A DNA stretch of 64,000 nt. It comes from Acanthopleura granulata (Eukaryota > Mollusca > Polyplacophora > Chitonida > Chitonidae). The position numbers and the translations under genes were made by a program. Position 1 is the first letter of the stretch. Each line of letters opens with the position of its first letter. The stretch lies in the NCBI GenBank assembly GCA_016165875.1, contig JABBOT010000080.1:36989763-37053762 (forward strand), given 5' to 3'. Below the pieces are notes generated by a model. That model made no database searches and was not told the origin of the DNA. It was given only the letters and a program-made list of their open reading frames with translations. Below are positions 61,997 to 64,000 of the stretch, piece by piece.

Positions 61997-63210
61997 GGGA
62001 AGCTCCAGCAAGGTACAAGTTGATTTCCGTCCATGTTATGATTCGTCATGGTGATCGTACGTCCATGTATGGATTTAACAAACATCCCAGTCCCATCATT
62101 CCATGTGTCATGGATTATAACATGTTGTCTCATCATCCTAAGCTCCGGTCCTTTGTGCCAACGATGTATTCTTATGGAGGAAAGCAGCACCCTAAAAGTG
62201 GCTTCAAAAACTGGGCCTTGTTCCCGGACAGGAAGAATTGTCGTAGTGCAGAATTGACAGGACAGGGGGCGCTGCAGCACTTGTTACTAGGGGACCATTT
62301 TAACAAACGATACATCCACAAGTGGCAGCTGTTTGACGGCAAATTCAGCCCTGATAAAATACTTGTCAGATCGACAGAATTTTCCAGGACGTACCAAAGC
62401 GCCATAGCCCTGCTGTATGGCTTTCTGCCGCAGTTTAATCTAACAGAGCTTAACGTTCACCGCTCAACTAATATTTATTTCTGTGATAACCAATATGCAA
62501 ATACGCAGTGCGTATGTCCTGCCCTTTTTGGTATGCGGCAAAGATTGATTAAACAAGCAAGTTCTCGCAAGAACAATCCTGTTTACAAAGAGGTGACCAA
62601 TCACATCGCAGAGGTGTATGACCTGAAGCGGTCGCAACTGCTGTGGGAGTCTGCAATGGTGGACGTGTTCATGGCCCAGGTGTGTCACGACGTCAAGTTG
62701 GAGTGTAACACTGAGGGCACATGCATCAACCAGAAGACGCTCGAGGACTTGTGGGCTCACCTGGACGAAGGCACACTAGCCGATATCCTTGACCCAGACA
62801 AAACTCTGGAGAGAATGGGCAGAGTGGCCATGCATCCTTTACTGGTAGAAGTAGCTACCAGGATGAAAAACATATCACTGAACACATATGCCATGCCACG
62901 ATTTGTTCTCTACTCTGGCCATGACACCACTGTGTCGCCCTTGGCAGTGGCGCTGGGAATTCACAAAGGAAAATGGCCGCCATATGCAAGTCGGTTGGTG
63001 TTTGAGCAATATGCAAAGACCGTGGACAGCAAAGTTCGTCATTATATACGTGTGGTATACAATGGAGATGACGTTACCAAGGACGTTCGCTTTTGTGATA
63101 AATACCAAAAAGATGGATTTTGTGAGCTGAAACATTTCCTGAAGTTTGTGAAGCATCAAAATTTGGAGAACCTTAATGTAAAGACATATGAGGAAGCCTG
63201 TCGTGCCTAA
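61997..63210 (+). CDS. PXYLP1: Exon 3 (catalytic domain) of 2-phosphoxylose phosphatase 1
   Basis: This exon encodes the whole histidine-acid-phosphatase domain, about 403 residues, to a TAA at 63208. In the 500-residue model, the nucleophile motif RHGDR is at 113-117 (62044), R221 and R227 lie in VRSTEFSRT, and the proton-donor pair H405-D406 is in YSGHDTT (62920). The C-terminus has the family's YNGDDVT, a cysteine pair and EEACRA. Glycosylation sites NLT and NIS are present. The family enzyme removes the 2-phosphate from xylose in the proteoglycan linker in the Golgi, which allows glycosaminoglycan chains to extend after FAM20B has phosphorylated the xylose. The start is an acceptor (TATTATTAG|GG), not the ATG at 61900, because the upstream sequence has no family similarity and the phase matches exon 2. 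Family assignment is very secure; orthology to PXYLP1 rather than to a sister acid phosphatase is strong. Confidence 0.95.
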
Positions 63211-63301
63211 TAACTGTCATTTAGTGCTCTGCTGATTATTAGGTGTTTTCTATTCTAATATTCGCAGAGAGGATAGGTGTGAGTCAGTGAAATTTAATTG
63301 C

Positions 63302-63307
63302 AATAAA
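63302..63307 (+). terminator. PXYLP1: Polyadenylation signal of PXYLP1
   Basis: AATAAA lies 92 bases beyond the stop codon, in the sequence GCAATAAAGCAGC. It implies a 3' UTR of a little over 100 bases. Confidence 0.6.
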
Positions 63308-64000
63308 GCAGCAAACTCTGCTAACTAATGACATATCAAGGTTTTAATAATAATAATAATAATTCTATTATACATGTATGTATATAAATAACATACAGTA
63401 GAACAACAACAACAGAAAATCTGAAAAATCTTGTCTGAAAATGAGAATCAGTATAAAATATGGATGATTCACCAACATAGATTAGTTGTGTGTTGATTTG
63501 GCTTTGTTGTGTGTTGTGTGCAGCAGCTATATAATTAGAATCATTTACTATTTTGCTGATTTTTCTTTGTCCAACTCAACTTTCACAATATTCTGGTATT
63601 TGCCAGGTCAGATGTTATCATTCTGATGTCACATTTAAACATACATAAGGGCACACTTTTAAAGAAAACAAAAGCCTGGAATCAGTTATGCTGGAAGTCC
63701 GGTGCTTGTTTTAGTTGCTTGCACTATTTGTTGGGAAACTCCAATGCTTTGAAGAAATGAGATAGCCATATTGTGAACTTTTGGATCTGTTGCTTGAGAA
63801 GGGAGATTCAGCAATCCCTCAGGTCATTGTTTTGGTTGTGATATTGGATAGTGGACATAGCGAACAAGATGAACATAAAGACTTATTGCAGGCTTTATGT
63901 TGAAGGGTAGAAGTACGCAAAGTGGCGCCCAAGAATATTTTTACTTTACATGTATATTGTATTTAGTAAACATTTACTCGTTTACAAAAAAATCATAAAA

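Overview
The window is eukaryotic genomic DNA, AT-rich, with long introns, GT-AG splice sites, many minisatellites and several tRNA-derived SINEs. The gene content and the style of the SINEs (tRNA-like head, tail ending in AATAAA-type repeats) suggest a marine invertebrate, probably a lophotrochozoan such as a brachiopod or mollusc. The species cannot be fixed from sequence alone.

Two genes can be assembled with confidence. They are paralogues of the histidine acid phosphatase PXYLP1 (2-phosphoxylose phosphatase 1, a Golgi enzyme of glycosaminoglycan linker synthesis). They lie at opposite ends of the window, head to head, about 40-50 kb apart. The right-hand gene (+ strand, exons at 48485-48560 or 60050-60113, then 61108-61332 and 61997-63210) keeps the RHGDR and HD catalytic motifs and predicts a type II membrane protein of about 500 residues. 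The left-hand gene (- strand, exons at 9717-9516, 5207-4998 and 4696-3492) has the same three-exon plan with the same intron phases and a membrane anchor, in an uninterrupted reading frame. At the positions of RHGDR it has SPGQR, at HD it has ES, and the conserved arginines between them are also gone. It looks like a preserved pseudophosphatase.

The start of the left gene faces a second, + strand first-exon candidate at 9868-9976. The roughly 150 bp between the two start codons look like a compact bidirectional promoter. Further candidate exons (22022-22259 +, 23490-27123 -, 42483-42637 -) are weak and none is identified.

Most of the rest is repeat DNA. Minisatellite arrays have units of 50 bp (6121-7612), 74 bp (16268-17774), 78/58 bp (19013-19985), about 20 bp (25735-26165), 126 bp (27690-30575), 54 bp (40470-41030), 63 bp (49800-50566), 51 bp (56605-57300) and about 37 bp (61395-61800). 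Three of them (126, 63 and 51 bp) show higher-order structure, in which a shorter ancestral monomer has become a multimeric unit. At least two SINE families are present. One copy sits inside the 50-bp array and seems to have been duplicated with it. There is also a fold-back element at 8912-9105. No CRISPR, rRNA or functional tRNA gene was seen.
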